From the NCBI RefSeq assembly GCF_009711205.1, contig NZ_WMIG01000006.1, forward strand, positions 1-64,000: 64,000 nt of DNA, written 5' to 3'. Positions 8,251 to 16,534 of this stretch are shown piece by piece. Position numbers and translations under genes: made by a program. The notes below the pieces were generated by a model. It had not been told where the DNA came from. It did no database searches and saw only the letters and a list, made by a program, of their open reading frames with translations. Origin of the DNA: Paracoccus litorisediminis (lineage in GTDB: Bacteria; Pseudomonadota; Alphaproteobacteria; Rhodobacterales; Rhodobacteraceae). Position 1 is the first letter of the stretch. Every line of letters starts with the position of its first letter.

Positions 8251-9417
8251 CTAGTAAGGCAGACCGACATAGTTCTCTGCCAGCGCGGTCTGAGCGGCGG
8301 TCGAATGGGCCAGATAGTCCAATTCGGCCGCCTGCATCCGCGCCAAGAATTCGCCCTCGGCTGGGAATTCATGCAGCATTCGCGTCATCGACCATGAGAA
8401 ACGCGAGGCCTTCCAGACCCGCGCCAGCGCCGTGACCGAGTAGTCGCGCAGGGGCTGACCGTTGCCCGCGAAATGCGCGATCAGTGCGCGCGACAGGTAA
8501 TGTACATCCGAGGCTGCCAAATTCAGCCCCTTGGCACCTGTTGGCGGCACGATATGGGCGGCGTCGCCCGCCAGATGGATGCGTCCCCAGCTCATCGGTT
8601 CCGAGATGAAGCTGCGCAGCGGCGCGATGCTTTTCTCGATCGAGGGGCCTTCGACCAGCGTTTCCGCCAGATGCGGGGGCAGGCGACGGCGCAGTTCTGC
8701 CCAGAAAGACGCGTCGCTCCAATCCTCGGGGCGGTCGGTCAGCGGCACTTGCAGATAGTGGCGGCTCAGATTGGCATTGCGCATCGAGCACAGGGCAAAG
8801 CCGCGTTCGTGGCCGGAATAGACCAGTTCAGGCGCGACCGGCGGGGTATGGGCCAGAATGCCAAGCCAGCCGAAGGGATAGACATGTTCGAATTCGCGGC
8901 GCACCGATGCGGGGATCGAGCGGCGGCTGACGCCGTGAAAACCGTCGCAACCCGCGATCTGATCGCAATCCACGCGCTGGCTGCGCCCGTCATGGGTGAA
9001 GGTCACATAGGGTGCGTCGGTATCGGCGCCGTGGATGGTGACGTCCTCGGTCCCGTGAAGGACGGGCGCGCCGATCCGGTCCAGTTCGTCATACAGATCA
9101 TGCGTGACCTCGGTCTGGCCATAGATCATCACCGACTTGCCGGTGAGCTTCTTGAAGTCGATATGGACCGTCGTGCCATGGGCGGCGATGATGGTGCCGT
9201 CATGGACGAATCCTTCGCGGTCCATGCGCGCTCCGACGCCCGCCGCACGCAGCATGTCGCACAGGCCCTGCTCCAGCACTCCGGCCCGGATGCGCGACAG
9301 AACATGTTCGCGCGAACGGCGCTCAAGCACGACGGAGTCGATGCCGGCGCGGCGCAAAAGCAGTGAAAGCAATAGCCCCGACGGACCACCGCCAATGATG
9401 CAGACCTGATGGCGCAT
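8251..9417 (-). CDS. pobA: 4-hydroxybenzoate 3-monooxygenase
   Basis: Flavoprotein hydroxylase that converts 4-hydroxybenzoate to protocatechuate with NADPH and O2. The 388 residues match the usual length of about 390. It has the FAD-binding CIIGGGPSGLLL (about 6-17), the RIRAGVLEQG signature (about 42-51), the DG motif in AGCDGFHGVSRR (about 160) and the second FAD motif LAGDAAHIVPPTGAKGLN. The start at 9417 is preceded by AGGAGG at the right distance. An open extension to 9540 carries no domain. It sits beside pobR and the pca genes, which consume its product. Confidence 0.95.
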   Translation of the reverse strand: MRHQVCIIGGGPSGLLLSLLLRRAGIDSVVLERRSREHVLSRIRAGVLEQGLCDMLRAAGVGARMDREGFVHDGTIIAAHGTTVHIDFKKLTGKSVMIYGQTEVTHDLYDELDRIGAPVLHGTEDVTIHGADTDAPYVTFTHDGRSQRVDCDQIAGCDGFHGVSRRSIPASVRREFEHVYPFGWLGILAHTPPVAPELVYSGHERGFALCSMRNANLSRHYLQVPLTDRPEDWSDASFWAELRRRLPPHLAETLVEGPSIEKSIAPLRSFISEPMSWGRIHLAGDAAHIVPPTGAKGLNLAASDVHYLSRALIAHFAGNGQPLRDYSVTALARVWKASRFSWSMTRMLHEFPAEGEFLARMQAAELDYLAHSTAAQTALAENYVGLPY

Positions 9418-9431
9418 GATCTTACCTCCTC

Positions 9432-9462
9432 GGACGGCAGATCCGCGCCGTCCCCGATCTGC
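9432..9462 (-). promoter_or_regulatory. Overlapping dyads in the pobA leader
   Basis: Two perfect inverted repeats overlap: GCAGATC (9437-9443) with GATCTGC (9456-9462), spacer 12; and GGACGG (9432-9437) with CCGTCC (9448-9453), spacer 10. They lie 15-45 bases upstream of the pobA start. Either an activator or repressor site or an RNA structure is possible. Candidate PobR operator by position only. Confidence 0.4.
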
Positions 9463-9526
9463 GGCAAAATGGCGCAAGGGTGCATGGCACGAAATGGACG
9501 GGGCGTCGGAAAACTTGGACAGATCG

Positions 9527-10420
9527 TCAGTCCGTTCCACCCCGCTGGCGATAGGCCCCCGGTGACATCCCGACCCTGCGGGCGAAGAAGCGGTTGAAAT
9601 AGGCCGGGTCGTCGAAGCCGGTCATATGGGCGATCCGCGCGACGCTGTTTTCGGTGTAAAGCAGGCAGCGCTTGGCTTCGAGCAGGATGCGGTCATGCAG
9701 AACCTCGCTGGCGGTGCGGCCTGCACGGGCCTTGCAAGCCGCGTTCAGCCGCGCGGTCGTCACTGCCAAGGCCGCGGCATAGGTCGAGGGCGCGCGTTGC
9801 ACCCGGAAGTCCCGCTCGATCAGCGCGCGGTAGCGCATCAGCAGGTCCAGATCGCGGTCGGGCTGCGCTGGCTCGGGGCGGGCATGGGTGATGCCCAGAC
9901 GCAGCACGATGACTAGGATGCGCAGAAACAGCGCGGTGATGGCCGAGCGGCGGCCCGGAGCGGACCAGACGAATTCGCGCAGGAGCCAATCGAACGTATC
10001 GATCACTGCCGGCAGATCGACACCCGAGCCCGCAATCCCCAGCACCGCGGGCCGTGCCACCGCCTGCGCCAGTCTGGGGTCGCCTGCCGTCACCGCGCCC
10101 AGAAAACCCAGCGCCGCAGTCACGACATGGCCATCCGTGCCGGGATCGAAGTCGAATTGATGGACGCAGCCCGCGGGCAGGACAAAGATGCAGGGCGCGA
10201 AGATCGGATGGGTCTTTTCCTCGATGCGGATCGTGCCGCCACCGCTATGGATCAGCATGACCTGCATGTGGTCGGGATGGGCATGGGCCTTGATGCGCCA
10301 GCCATTCGGGCCGCTCCGGTCAAGGATCGGCTCGGCATGCAGGAAGTCCAGCTCAACGTCGGAATCCCGATCTCCGTAAAGGTAGTAAAGCGGGATTCCG
10401 GTAGGGGGTTTGCGGGTCAT
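9527..10420 (-). CDS. pobR: AraC-family regulator, probable PobR
   Basis: Probable 4-hydroxybenzoate-responsive activator of pobA. The N-terminal half carries a cupin-like sensor domain (HPDHMQVMLIHSGGG at about 45-60). The C-terminal about 100 residues have two AraC helix-turn-helix units, the second in NSVARIAHMTGFDDPAYFNR followed by FFARRVGMSPGAYR. It lies just upstream of pobA in the same orientation. The ATG at 10420 gives 297 residues. A TTG at 10444 would overlap the end of pcaQ by 17 bases. AraC-type PobR proteins are known in several proteobacteria; the effector is inferred from context. Confidence 0.8.
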   Translation of the reverse strand: MTRKPPTGIPLYYLYGDRDSDVELDFLHAEPILDRSGPNGWRIKAHAHPDHMQVMLIHSGGGTIRIEEKTHPIFAPCIFVLPAGCVHQFDFDPGTDGHVVTAALGFLGAVTAGDPRLAQAVARPAVLGIAGSGVDLPAVIDTFDWLLREFVWSAPGRRSAITALFLRILVIVLRLGITHARPEPAQPDRDLDLLMRYRALIERDFRVQRAPSTYAAALAVTTARLNAACKARAGRTASEVLHDRILLEAKRCLLYTENSVARIAHMTGFDDPAYFNRFFARRVGMSPGAYRQRGGTD

Positions 10421-10427
10421 CGGATGT

Positions 10428-11351
10428 TCATTCGGCTCCGCCAAGATTGCGGGCTACCTCGCGGGCAATGTCTTCGAACTCCGACAGGCCCGGAGCGGTT
10501 ACCGCCTGTCTGCGCGTCATCCCGACTGCACCGGACAGGAAGCGGGCGCCGGTCGGCAATTGGGTCATCTCGGCCCGCTCAAGCTCATGCAGGATCACCC
10601 CGCGCGAGATGAACCACAGCGCGTCCGAGCCAAGGCAGATCCCGCGCCCCAGCGCCAGCGAGACGGTCTCGAATGCCGGGCGCATGCCCGCCAGCCCATT
10701 CGCCGCCAGATAATCATTGACCGCCGGGCGGATCAGCGCGGTTGCTGGCGGCAGGATCACCGGACAGACCGCCAGTGCCTGAGGGGCGGGATGCTCACGC
10801 AGGGGATGATCCGCGCGGGCGACAAGGATCACCTCGTCCTCATATAGGTGGTCGAAACTTAGCCCCGCCATTTCCGAGGCGCCGGGCAGGCGGCCCACCA
10901 TCACATCGACATGCCCGTCGCGCAAAAGCCGCATCAGGTGGAAATGCGGGCCTGTTTCGGCGGCCAGCAGGATCTGCGGATGCAATTCGCGAAAGCGCAG
11001 CATGACTTGCGGCAGAAAGCGTGTGGCGACGCTGGGCAAAACGCCAATCCGCAAGGTGCCGCTGCCGCCCGGACGCAGGGCGGCCGCCCCGGCCTCAAGC
11101 GACTGAATGGCCGCGATGGCGTGGCGGCGAAACACCGCGCCGGCCTCGGTCAGCAGCAGCCTGCGGCCCTGACGCAGGAACATCGGCTGGCCCAGCAGGC
11201 TTTCCAGCTCGGCCAAGGTGCGCGACAAGGCGGGCTGGGTGATGCCTTGTGCACGGGCAACCGCCGACAGCCCCCCTTCGGCGGCAATGTCCAGGAATGC
11301 CCGGATGTGGCGCAGCTTGACGCCGGGATGCATAGCAGAATGGTTATTCAT
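10428..11351 (-). CDS. pcaQ: LysR-family regulator of the pca operon
   Basis: LysR-type activator that in rhizobia and relatives switches on pcaDCHGB in response to the pathway intermediates beta-carboxy-cis,cis-muconate and its lactone. The N-terminal winged helix (LRHIRAFLDIAAEGGLSAVA, ending about residue 30, then ALSRTLAELE) and the effector domain (LRIGVLPSVATRFLP) match PcaQ. It is divergent from pcaD, the classical arrangement. Candidate starts are ATG 11351 (307 residues) and ATG 11333. An apparent start at 11375 is TTG. Confidence 0.88.
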   Translation of the reverse strand: MNNHSAMHPGVKLRHIRAFLDIAAEGGLSAVARAQGITQPALSRTLAELESLLGQPMFLRQGRRLLLTEAGAVFRRHAIAAIQSLEAGAAALRPGGSGTLRIGVLPSVATRFLPQVMLRFRELHPQILLAAETGPHFHLMRLLRDGHVDVMVGRLPGASEMAGLSFDHLYEDEVILVARADHPLREHPAPQALAVCPVILPPATALIRPAVNDYLAANGLAGMRPAFETVSLALGRGICLGSDALWFISRGVILHELERAEMTQLPTGARFLSGAVGMTRRQAVTAPGLSEFEDIAREVARNLGGAE

Positions 11352-11416
11352 CTTGGCCGATTTTGCATTATCCAAGCCTGAGTAGTCATGCCAGATTATG
11401 GATAAGGGAGATTAGC
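11352..11416. promoter_or_regulatory. pcaQ-pcaD divergent control region
   Basis: Short intergenic region with an inverted repeat TTATCCA (11368-11374) and TGGATAA (11399-11405) separated by 24 bases. The right arm lies just before the AAGGGAG ribosome site of pcaD. LysR-type regulators bind such dyads between divergent genes. The rhizobial PcaQ consensus is not clearly present, so assignment as the PcaQ site is tentative. Confidence 0.35.
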
Positions 11417-12196
11417 ATGCAAGTTCTGACCCGCCCCTGGGGCGCGATGCATTACCGGATTGATGGCCCGGCGGACGGTCCCGTCGTGGTTTTCGCCAAT
11501 TCGCTGGGGACCGACCTGCGGCTTTGGGATCAGCTTCTGGACGAACTTCCCCAGATTCGCGCCGTCCGCTTCGACAAGCGCGGACATGGCCTGTCGGATG
11601 AGGGCGGCGACTACGGCGTCGACGATCTGGCCGATGACGCGGCTGCCCTGATCGAGCATCTGGGCCTGGGCCGCGTGATCTTTGTCGGCCTGTCCATCGG
11701 CGGCATGATCGCCCAGAACATCTCGGCCCGTCGCCCCGACCTGATCCGTGCCGCCGTGCTGTCGAATACCGCCGTCAAGATGGGCACCCAGCAAAGCTGG
11801 TCCGAGCGCATTGCCGCGGTCCGTGACGCCGGGCTGGACAGCATCGCCGATGTGATCATGCAGCGCTGGTTCGCGCCGACCTTCCGCGCCCGACCCGAGC
11901 TGGCCGCGTGGCGGAACATGGTCGTGCGGACCTCGGGCAATGGCTACATCGCCGCCTGCCACGCGCTGGCGAATGCCGACCTGACCGCGACGACCAGAAA
12001 ACTGGCCCTGCCGGTCACGGTGATCGCGGGGGATCAGGACGGATCGTCCCCGGCAGAGCTGGTCAAGGCGACGGCCGATCTGATCCCCGGCGCCACCTTC
12101 CACGTCATTCCCGATGCCGGCCATCTGCCCTGCGTCGAGCAGCCCGCGGCCTTTGCCGCGATCCTTCGCAACTTCCTGCAGGACCATTCCAGATGA
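11417..12196 (+). CDS. pcaD: 3-oxoadipate enol-lactonase
   Basis: Alpha/beta hydrolase that opens 3-oxoadipate enol-lactone to 3-oxoadipate. The 259 residues include the nucleophile elbow GLSIGGMI (Ser at about 96), the acid region VIAGDQDGSSP (about 208-218) and the catalytic His in DAGHLPCVEQP (about 236-246). ATG at 11417 has the ribosome site AAGGGAG; open sequence further upstream is not coding. First gene of pcaDCHGB, overlapping pcaC by four bases. Confidence 0.93.
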   Translation: MQVLTRPWGAMHYRIDGPADGPVVVFANSLGTDLRLWDQLLDELPQIRAVRFDKRGHGLSDEGGDYGVDDLADDAAALIEHLGLGRVIFVGLSIGGMIAQNISARRPDLIRAAVLSNTAVKMGTQQSWSERIAAVRDAGLDSIADVIMQRWFAPTFRARPELAAWRNMVVRTSGNGYIAACHALANADLTATTRKLALPVTVIAGDQDGSSPAELVKATADLIPGATFHVIPDAGHLPCVEQPAAFAAILRNFLQDHSR

Positions 12197-12573
12197 ATGC
12201 ACGCTATGACCAGGGCATGAGAACACGCCGCCGCGTGCTGGGCGACGCCCATGTCGACCGGGCCGAGGCGAACAAGACCGCCTTTGACGAGCCCTTTCAG
12301 ACGCTGATCACCGAATCCGCATGGGGCTCGGTCTGGTCGCGAGACACGATCAGCCCACGCGAGCGCTCGATGCTGACGATCGCGCTGCTGGCGGGGCTGG
12401 GCAATGATCATGAACTGGCCATGCATATCCGCGCCACCGCCAATACTGGCGCCAGCAAGGACGACGTGCTGGAAGCGCTGCTGCATGTCGCGATCTATGC
12501 CGGCGTGCCCCGGGCCAATCACGCGATCAAGATCGCCAAGGACACTTTCGCTGAAATGGAGCATGCGCGATGA
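12193..12573 (+). CDS. pcaC: 4-carboxymuconolactone decarboxylase
   Basis: Decarboxylates 4-carboxymuconolactone to 3-oxoadipate enol-lactone. The 126 residues match stand-alone PcaC proteins (it is not fused to PcaD as in some bacteria). Typical segments are RRRVLGDAHVDRA (about 9-21), SPRERSMLTIALLA (about 53-66) and the C-terminal GVPRANHAIKIA. The ATG overlaps the pcaD stop (ATGA) and its own stop overlaps pcaH, indicating translational coupling. Confidence 0.93.
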   Translation: MNARYDQGMRTRRRVLGDAHVDRAEANKTAFDEPFQTLITESAWGSVWSRDTISPRERSMLTIALLAGLGNDHELAMHIRATANTGASKDDVLEALLHVAIYAGVPRANHAIKIAKDTFAEMEHAR

Positions 12574-13307
12574 CCCTCAGAAACGACCTTGATCGCGGGC
12601 CGCTGTTCTTCCGCGACCGCGACTGGCACCCCGCCGCCTATACGCCGGGCTACAAGACCTCGATGACCCGCGCCCCGCACCGTCCGCTGGTCGCGATGGG
12701 CTCGACCCTGTCCGAGGAAACCGGCCCGGCATTTGGCCATTCCATGATCGGTGAACGGGACAACAACCTGATCCTGAACTTCACCGGCCAACCCGCGATT
12801 GGCGAACGCATCATCATGCATGGCCGCGTTCTGGACGAATCCGGTCGCGGCGTTCCGAATGTGCTGGTCGAGATCTGGCAGGCCAATGCCGGCGGCCGCT
12901 ACCGCCATAAAAAGGACAGCTATGCCGCCCCGCTCGATCCGAATTTCGGCGGCTGCGGGCGCACGATCAGCGGGCCGGACGGAGCCTATGAGTTCCTGAC
13001 CATCCGCCCCGGTGCCTATCCCTGGCCGAACCGCGTCAATGACTGGCGACCGATGCATATCCATATCTCGGTCTTCGGCTCGGGCTTTGGTCAGCGCCTG
13101 ATCACCCAGATGTATTTCGAGGGCGACCCCCTGATCGCCCGCTGCCCCATCGTCAATACCATCGGGAAAGACCGCGCCATTCAGGCACTGGTCGCGCCCC
13201 TGGACATGAACCGGGCGATTCCGATGGATTGCCTTGCCTACAAGTTCGACATCGTGCTGCGAGGTCGCCGCCAATCGTTCTTCGAGAACCGCAAGGAGGG
13301 GCTGTGA
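12570..13307 (+). CDS. pcaH: Protocatechuate 3,4-dioxygenase beta subunit
   Basis: Iron(III) subunit of the intradiol ring-cleaving dioxygenase that converts protocatechuate to 3-carboxy-cis,cis-muconate. At 245 residues it contains the iron-binding tyrosines in GGRYRHKKDSY and GAYPWPNRVN and the paired histidines in RPMHIHIS, the same order as Tyr, Tyr, His, His in characterised PcaH. It overlaps pcaC by four bases and pcaG by one base. Confidence 0.95.
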   Translation: MTLRNDLDRGPLFFRDRDWHPAAYTPGYKTSMTRAPHRPLVAMGSTLSEETGPAFGHSMIGERDNNLILNFTGQPAIGERIIMHGRVLDESGRGVPNVLVEIWQANAGGRYRHKKDSYAAPLDPNFGGCGRTISGPDGAYEFLTIRPGAYPWPNRVNDWRPMHIHISVFGSGFGQRLITQMYFEGDPLIARCPIVNTIGKDRAIQALVAPLDMNRAIPMDCLAYKFDIVLRGRRQSFFENRKEGL

Positions 13308-13912
13308 TGCAAAAGCTCGACTACCTCAAGGAAACCCCCTCGCAGACGGCTGGTCCCTATGTCCATATCGGCCTGACCCCGAACCAGCTGGGGATTGAAG
13401 GCATCTATCCGACCGATCTGGGCAGCAGCCCGATCCGACCCGGTGCGCAGGGCCAGGAAATCACCATCACCGGAACCGTGCAGGACGGCGCGGGCATGAT
13501 CCTGCGCGATGCGCTGATCGAAAGCTGGCAGGCGGATGCGAACGGCATCTATCCGGGCAACGATCCGCGTGGCGCGGCGGACCCGAATGTCACCGGCTGG
13601 GCGCGGATCATCGCCGATTTCGACAGCGGCGAATGGACCCTGAAAACCATCAAGCCCGGTCGCGTGCCCTTCCCGGACGGGCGTTTGATGGCACCCCATA
13701 TCGCGCTGTGGATCGTGGCGCGAGGCGTCAATCTGGGCCTTCAGACCCGCATCTATTTCGAGGATGAGGACAATTCCTCCTGCCCCGTCCTTGCGCGGAT
13801 CGAACATCGGGCACGGCTGGATACGCTGATCGCCAGGAAAACCGGCGACGGCAGCTATCGCTTTGACATCATCCTTCAGGGCGAAAACGAAACCGTCTTC
13901 TTCGACATGTGA
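13307..13912 (+). CDS. pcaG: Protocatechuate 3,4-dioxygenase alpha subunit
   Basis: Partner of PcaH that forms the dioxygenase protomer. It has the same intradiol fold but lacks the iron-binding residues. The 201 residues begin KLDYLKETPSQTAGPYVHIG, a typical PcaG N-terminus, and include ESWQADANGIYP (about 68-79) and LWIVARGVNLGLQTRIYFED near the C-terminal half, where iron histidines are absent as expected. The ATG at 13307 follows GGAGGGG. Confidence 0.94.
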   Translation: MQKLDYLKETPSQTAGPYVHIGLTPNQLGIEGIYPTDLGSSPIRPGAQGQEITITGTVQDGAGMILRDALIESWQADANGIYPGNDPRGAADPNVTGWARIIADFDSGEWTLKTIKPGRVPFPDGRLMAPHIALWIVARGVNLGLQTRIYFEDEDNSSCPVLARIEHRARLDTLIARKTGDGSYRFDIILQGENETVFFDM

Positions 13913-13950
13913 CGTTCCCGCTGCCCGCCTGCCCCCTCGCATCCTCTTTC

Positions 13951-13996
13951 TTGCGGAAATATCCTCGGGGGGTCCGGGGGGCAGACAGCCCCCCGG
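13951..13996 (+). repeat. REP-like GC-rich hairpin element between pcaG and pcaB
   Basis: TTGCGGAAATATCC is followed by a G-run and a perfect nine-base stem CCGGGGGGC (13974-13982), loop AGACA, GCCCCCCGG (13988-13996). This TTGCG-AAATATCC plus GGGGGG/CCCCCC layout resembles an intergenic element I associate with Rhodobacteraceae genomes. Only one copy is seen here, so calling it a repeat relies on outside knowledge. Confidence 0.5.
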
Positions 13997-14021
13997 TCTT
14001 TGCCCACAAGAAAGCCCAGAC

Positions 14022-15335
14022 ATGCCCGCATCCGCCGCCGACAGCGCCATCTATCGCAACCTTTTCAGCGATGACGCGACCGCCGCCCTGTTCACAGACA
14101 GCGCCGAGATCCGCGCGATGTTGCTGGTCGAAGGCGTGCTGGCCCGCGTGCAGGGGGAACTGGGGCTGATCCCCGAAGCCGCCGCCGCCTATATCGACCG
14201 CTCCTCGCGTGAGGTGCAGATCGACCCGACGGCGCTGGCCGCCGAAACCGCGATCAACGGCGTCCCGATCCCCGGCCTTGTCGCGGCCTTCCGCAAGGCG
14301 ATGCAGGCGCCCGAATATGCGCAATACCTGCATTGGGGCGCGACCAGTCAGGACATCATGGAGACAGCTCTTGCCCTGCGCCTGCGCCGGGTGACGGCGA
14401 GTTGGGATGAAAGCTTGGGGCAGCTCATTACCGCCCTTGGCGCTCTGGCCCGCACCCATGCCGACCTGCCGATGGCTGCGCGGACCTATGGTCAGGCGGC
14501 GACGCCGACCAGCTTCGGCGCGGCGGTGGCGGGCTGGGGCCATCCGCTGCTGCGCCACCGCGCCCGCCTGACCCCCATTGCCAGCGACCTTGCCACGGTT
14601 TCGCTGGGTGGGGCGGCGGGAACGCTTTCGGCCATGGGCTCCGACGGTCCTGCCGTCCGCGCTGCTTTGGCACAGGCGCTTGGCCTGACTGATCCCGGCC
14701 ATTCCTGGCATGCCGAACGCGACCGGATCGGTGTCTTTGCCGCGTGGATGTCGGGTCTTGCCACCAGCCTTGCCAAGATGGGCGAGGATCTGATCCTGAT
14801 GACCCAATCCGGGATCAATGAAATCACACTGGAAGGGGCGGGCGGCTCGTCCACCATGCCGCAAAAGCAGAACCCGGTCGGCCCTTCGGTGCTGGTCGCC
14901 TTGGCACGGCAATCGGTCGCGCTGGCTGCGGCGCTGCAAGGCGCGGGCATCCACCGCCAGCAACGCGACGGCGCCGCGTGGTTTGTCGAATGGCTGACGC
15001 TGCCGCAGCTTTGCATCTCGACCGGTCGGGCCTTGGCGCTGGCTCTGGAACTGGCCGGAAGGATCGCGCCGGACGCGCGGGCAATGGCGCGTGGCCTTGA
15101 TGACGGGACCGGCCTGATCCATGCCGAGGCCTATACATTCGCGCTGGCCCGCCACATGCCCCGCCCCGAAGCGCAATCGCGGATCAAGGCGCTGTGCGTT
15201 GAGGCTCAGGCAGGGAAACTGTCCCTGCCGGAACTGGTCGCGCGGGATTTCCCCGAACTTGATCTGAGCGCGGCAGGTGGCCTTGGCGCCGCCCCGGCCG
15301 AGGCCCGGGCCTTTGCCCAGACTGTCGGGGTCTAG
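14022..15335 (+). CDS. pcaB: 3-carboxy-cis,cis-muconate cycloisomerase
   Basis: Cyclises 3-carboxy-cis,cis-muconate to 4-carboxymuconolactone. It belongs to the fumarase/aspartase superfamily, shown by the signature GSSTMPQKQNPVG (about 282-294) and the HWGATSQDIMET segment (about 105-116). It has 437 residues from ATG 14022. A longer open frame to 13863 runs through the intergenic hairpin and is not coding. It ends by overlapping the convergent membrane-protein gene by four bases. pcaIJ and pcaF for the last steps are not in the window. Confidence 0.93.
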   Translation: MPASAADSAIYRNLFSDDATAALFTDSAEIRAMLLVEGVLARVQGELGLIPEAAAAYIDRSSREVQIDPTALAAETAINGVPIPGLVAAFRKAMQAPEYAQYLHWGATSQDIMETALALRLRRVTASWDESLGQLITALGALARTHADLPMAARTYGQAATPTSFGAAVAGWGHPLLRHRARLTPIASDLATVSLGGAAGTLSAMGSDGPAVRAALAQALGLTDPGHSWHAERDRIGVFAAWMSGLATSLAKMGEDLILMTQSGINEITLEGAGGSSTMPQKQNPVGPSVLVALARQSVALAAALQGAGIHRQQRDGAAWFVEWLTLPQLCISTGRALALALELAGRIAPDARAMARGLDDGTGLIHAEAYTFALARHMPRPEAQSRIKALCVEAQAGKLSLPELVARDFPELDLSAAGGLGAAPAEARAFAQTVGV

Positions 15336-16156
15336 CGCAGCCCCCGCCAGATCGACGAGGCGATATCCCCCAGATCGCCCAGCCGGGCCAGCAGATGTTC
15401 GCCCGCCATGGGCGCGGCCTCTTGCCGCCGGTCCAGCCGCGCCAGCATGCGCATCAAGCGGCGGCGATGCAGCCCGGTCCAGCTTTGCACCGGGTCCGCG
15501 ATCACCCCGGCAAATGTCGTTACCACCGAGGCAATCACGGTCAGCACGATCCCGGTCAGGATCAACTCGCCCATCGCGATCTCGCGCGGGAACACGCCAT
15601 ACCACATGCGCCCGGCCCAGTTCCCCAGCGCGAATTCCTCGATCGCACGGGATTGGGCGCGCATCTGCGCCACCGGTTCGGCCAGCGACATCACGCCCGG
15701 TGTCGCGCGATAGAACAGCAGCAGCCCGCCCAGCAACACAAGCAATGAGGTGGTGATCTCGGCCACCGCATTACGGGTTTCGACATAGGCAGAGATCGCC
15801 CGTCGGATGGTTTCGGGCTGCGCTTTCGGGGCAAGACCGCGCTCGGTCAGCCGCACCATCAGCCCGTCCAGATCCGCCTCGACCTGACGGCCCAGATCCG
15901 AGGCCAGAAAGATCCGCCGCGATGCCAGCCAAGCCGCCGGTCGCGTGGCCCCACAGCTTCGCAAGACCCATGCCAGAAGTCTGATCAGCAGGAAAACCGG
16001 CGACAGCATCACATTCACCGGTGCCCGCAACAGGTCCGCCCCCAATGCCGCGCGATGCAGGCGCAGGCTGCCCCGGACTCCGAAGCGCGCGCGCACAAAG
16101 CGACGGACCTCGTTCTCGCGCTGGGTCAACGGGCGGGTGTCAGCAGGGGCGGACAT
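15332..16156 (-). CDS. Conserved membrane protein of unknown function
   Basis: Function not recognised. The 274-residue product has a basic N-terminus, a hydrophobic segment at about 47-65, then a second pair at about 140-165 and 195-225 (LLVLLGGLLLFY and GIVLTVIASVVTTFAGV). The tail is rich in charged helices. It resembles uncharacterised alphaproteobacterial membrane proteins (possibly the DUF6635 group; low certainty). Start ATG 16156 is chosen because the region beyond lacks coding character. It is convergent with pcaB and unlikely to be part of the aromatic pathway. Confidence 0.65.
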   Translation of the reverse strand: MSAPADTRPLTQRENEVRRFVRARFGVRGSLRLHRAALGADLLRAPVNVMLSPVFLLIRLLAWVLRSCGATRPAAWLASRRIFLASDLGRQVEADLDGLMVRLTERGLAPKAQPETIRRAISAYVETRNAVAEITTSLLVLLGGLLLFYRATPGVMSLAEPVAQMRAQSRAIEEFALGNWAGRMWYGVFPREIAMGELILTGIVLTVIASVVTTFAGVIADPVQSWTGLHRRRLMRMLARLDRRQEAAPMAGEHLLARLGDLGDIASSIWRGLR

Positions 16157-16534
16157 GGGGATTCCGAAAAAGCATGAGTGGAATTTAGGGCAGCCCGGAC
16201 CCCGCCGCAATGCGCCCGGGCCAGCAAGCGCTGGTTCTGCCCGTGAGCTGGGCAGTCTTTGGCATGCAAAAGAAGCCAAAACGACGGATTGCGACGCCAT
16301 GTCAGGACGTTGTGCCGCGAAAGCGTGAAATTTCCGAACCTCGGTCCGCACCGCGGGCTTGCCGGAAAAACATGCTCTGCGGCCTGCGGGATGGGCGGGA
16401 ACACCTCCTTCATTTCGGAAAAACACCAAATCTCTATATACTCAGTAGTGATTAAGTGTATTCTGCCCTCGAACCGAATGAACGCCGTGACCCACAGCAT
16501 TAAGACAGGGCACGGCAAAGCAAAGGATCGCGAC
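16157..16534. promoter_or_regulatory. 378-base region upstream of ssuD
   Basis: No gene supported. The part nearest ssuD (about 16425-16470) is markedly AT-rich (TATATACTCAGTAGTGATTAAG) and is the likely promoter region of the sulfonate operon. Open frames through this stretch have no recognisable protein and look like chance extensions of neighbours. Confidence 0.35.
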
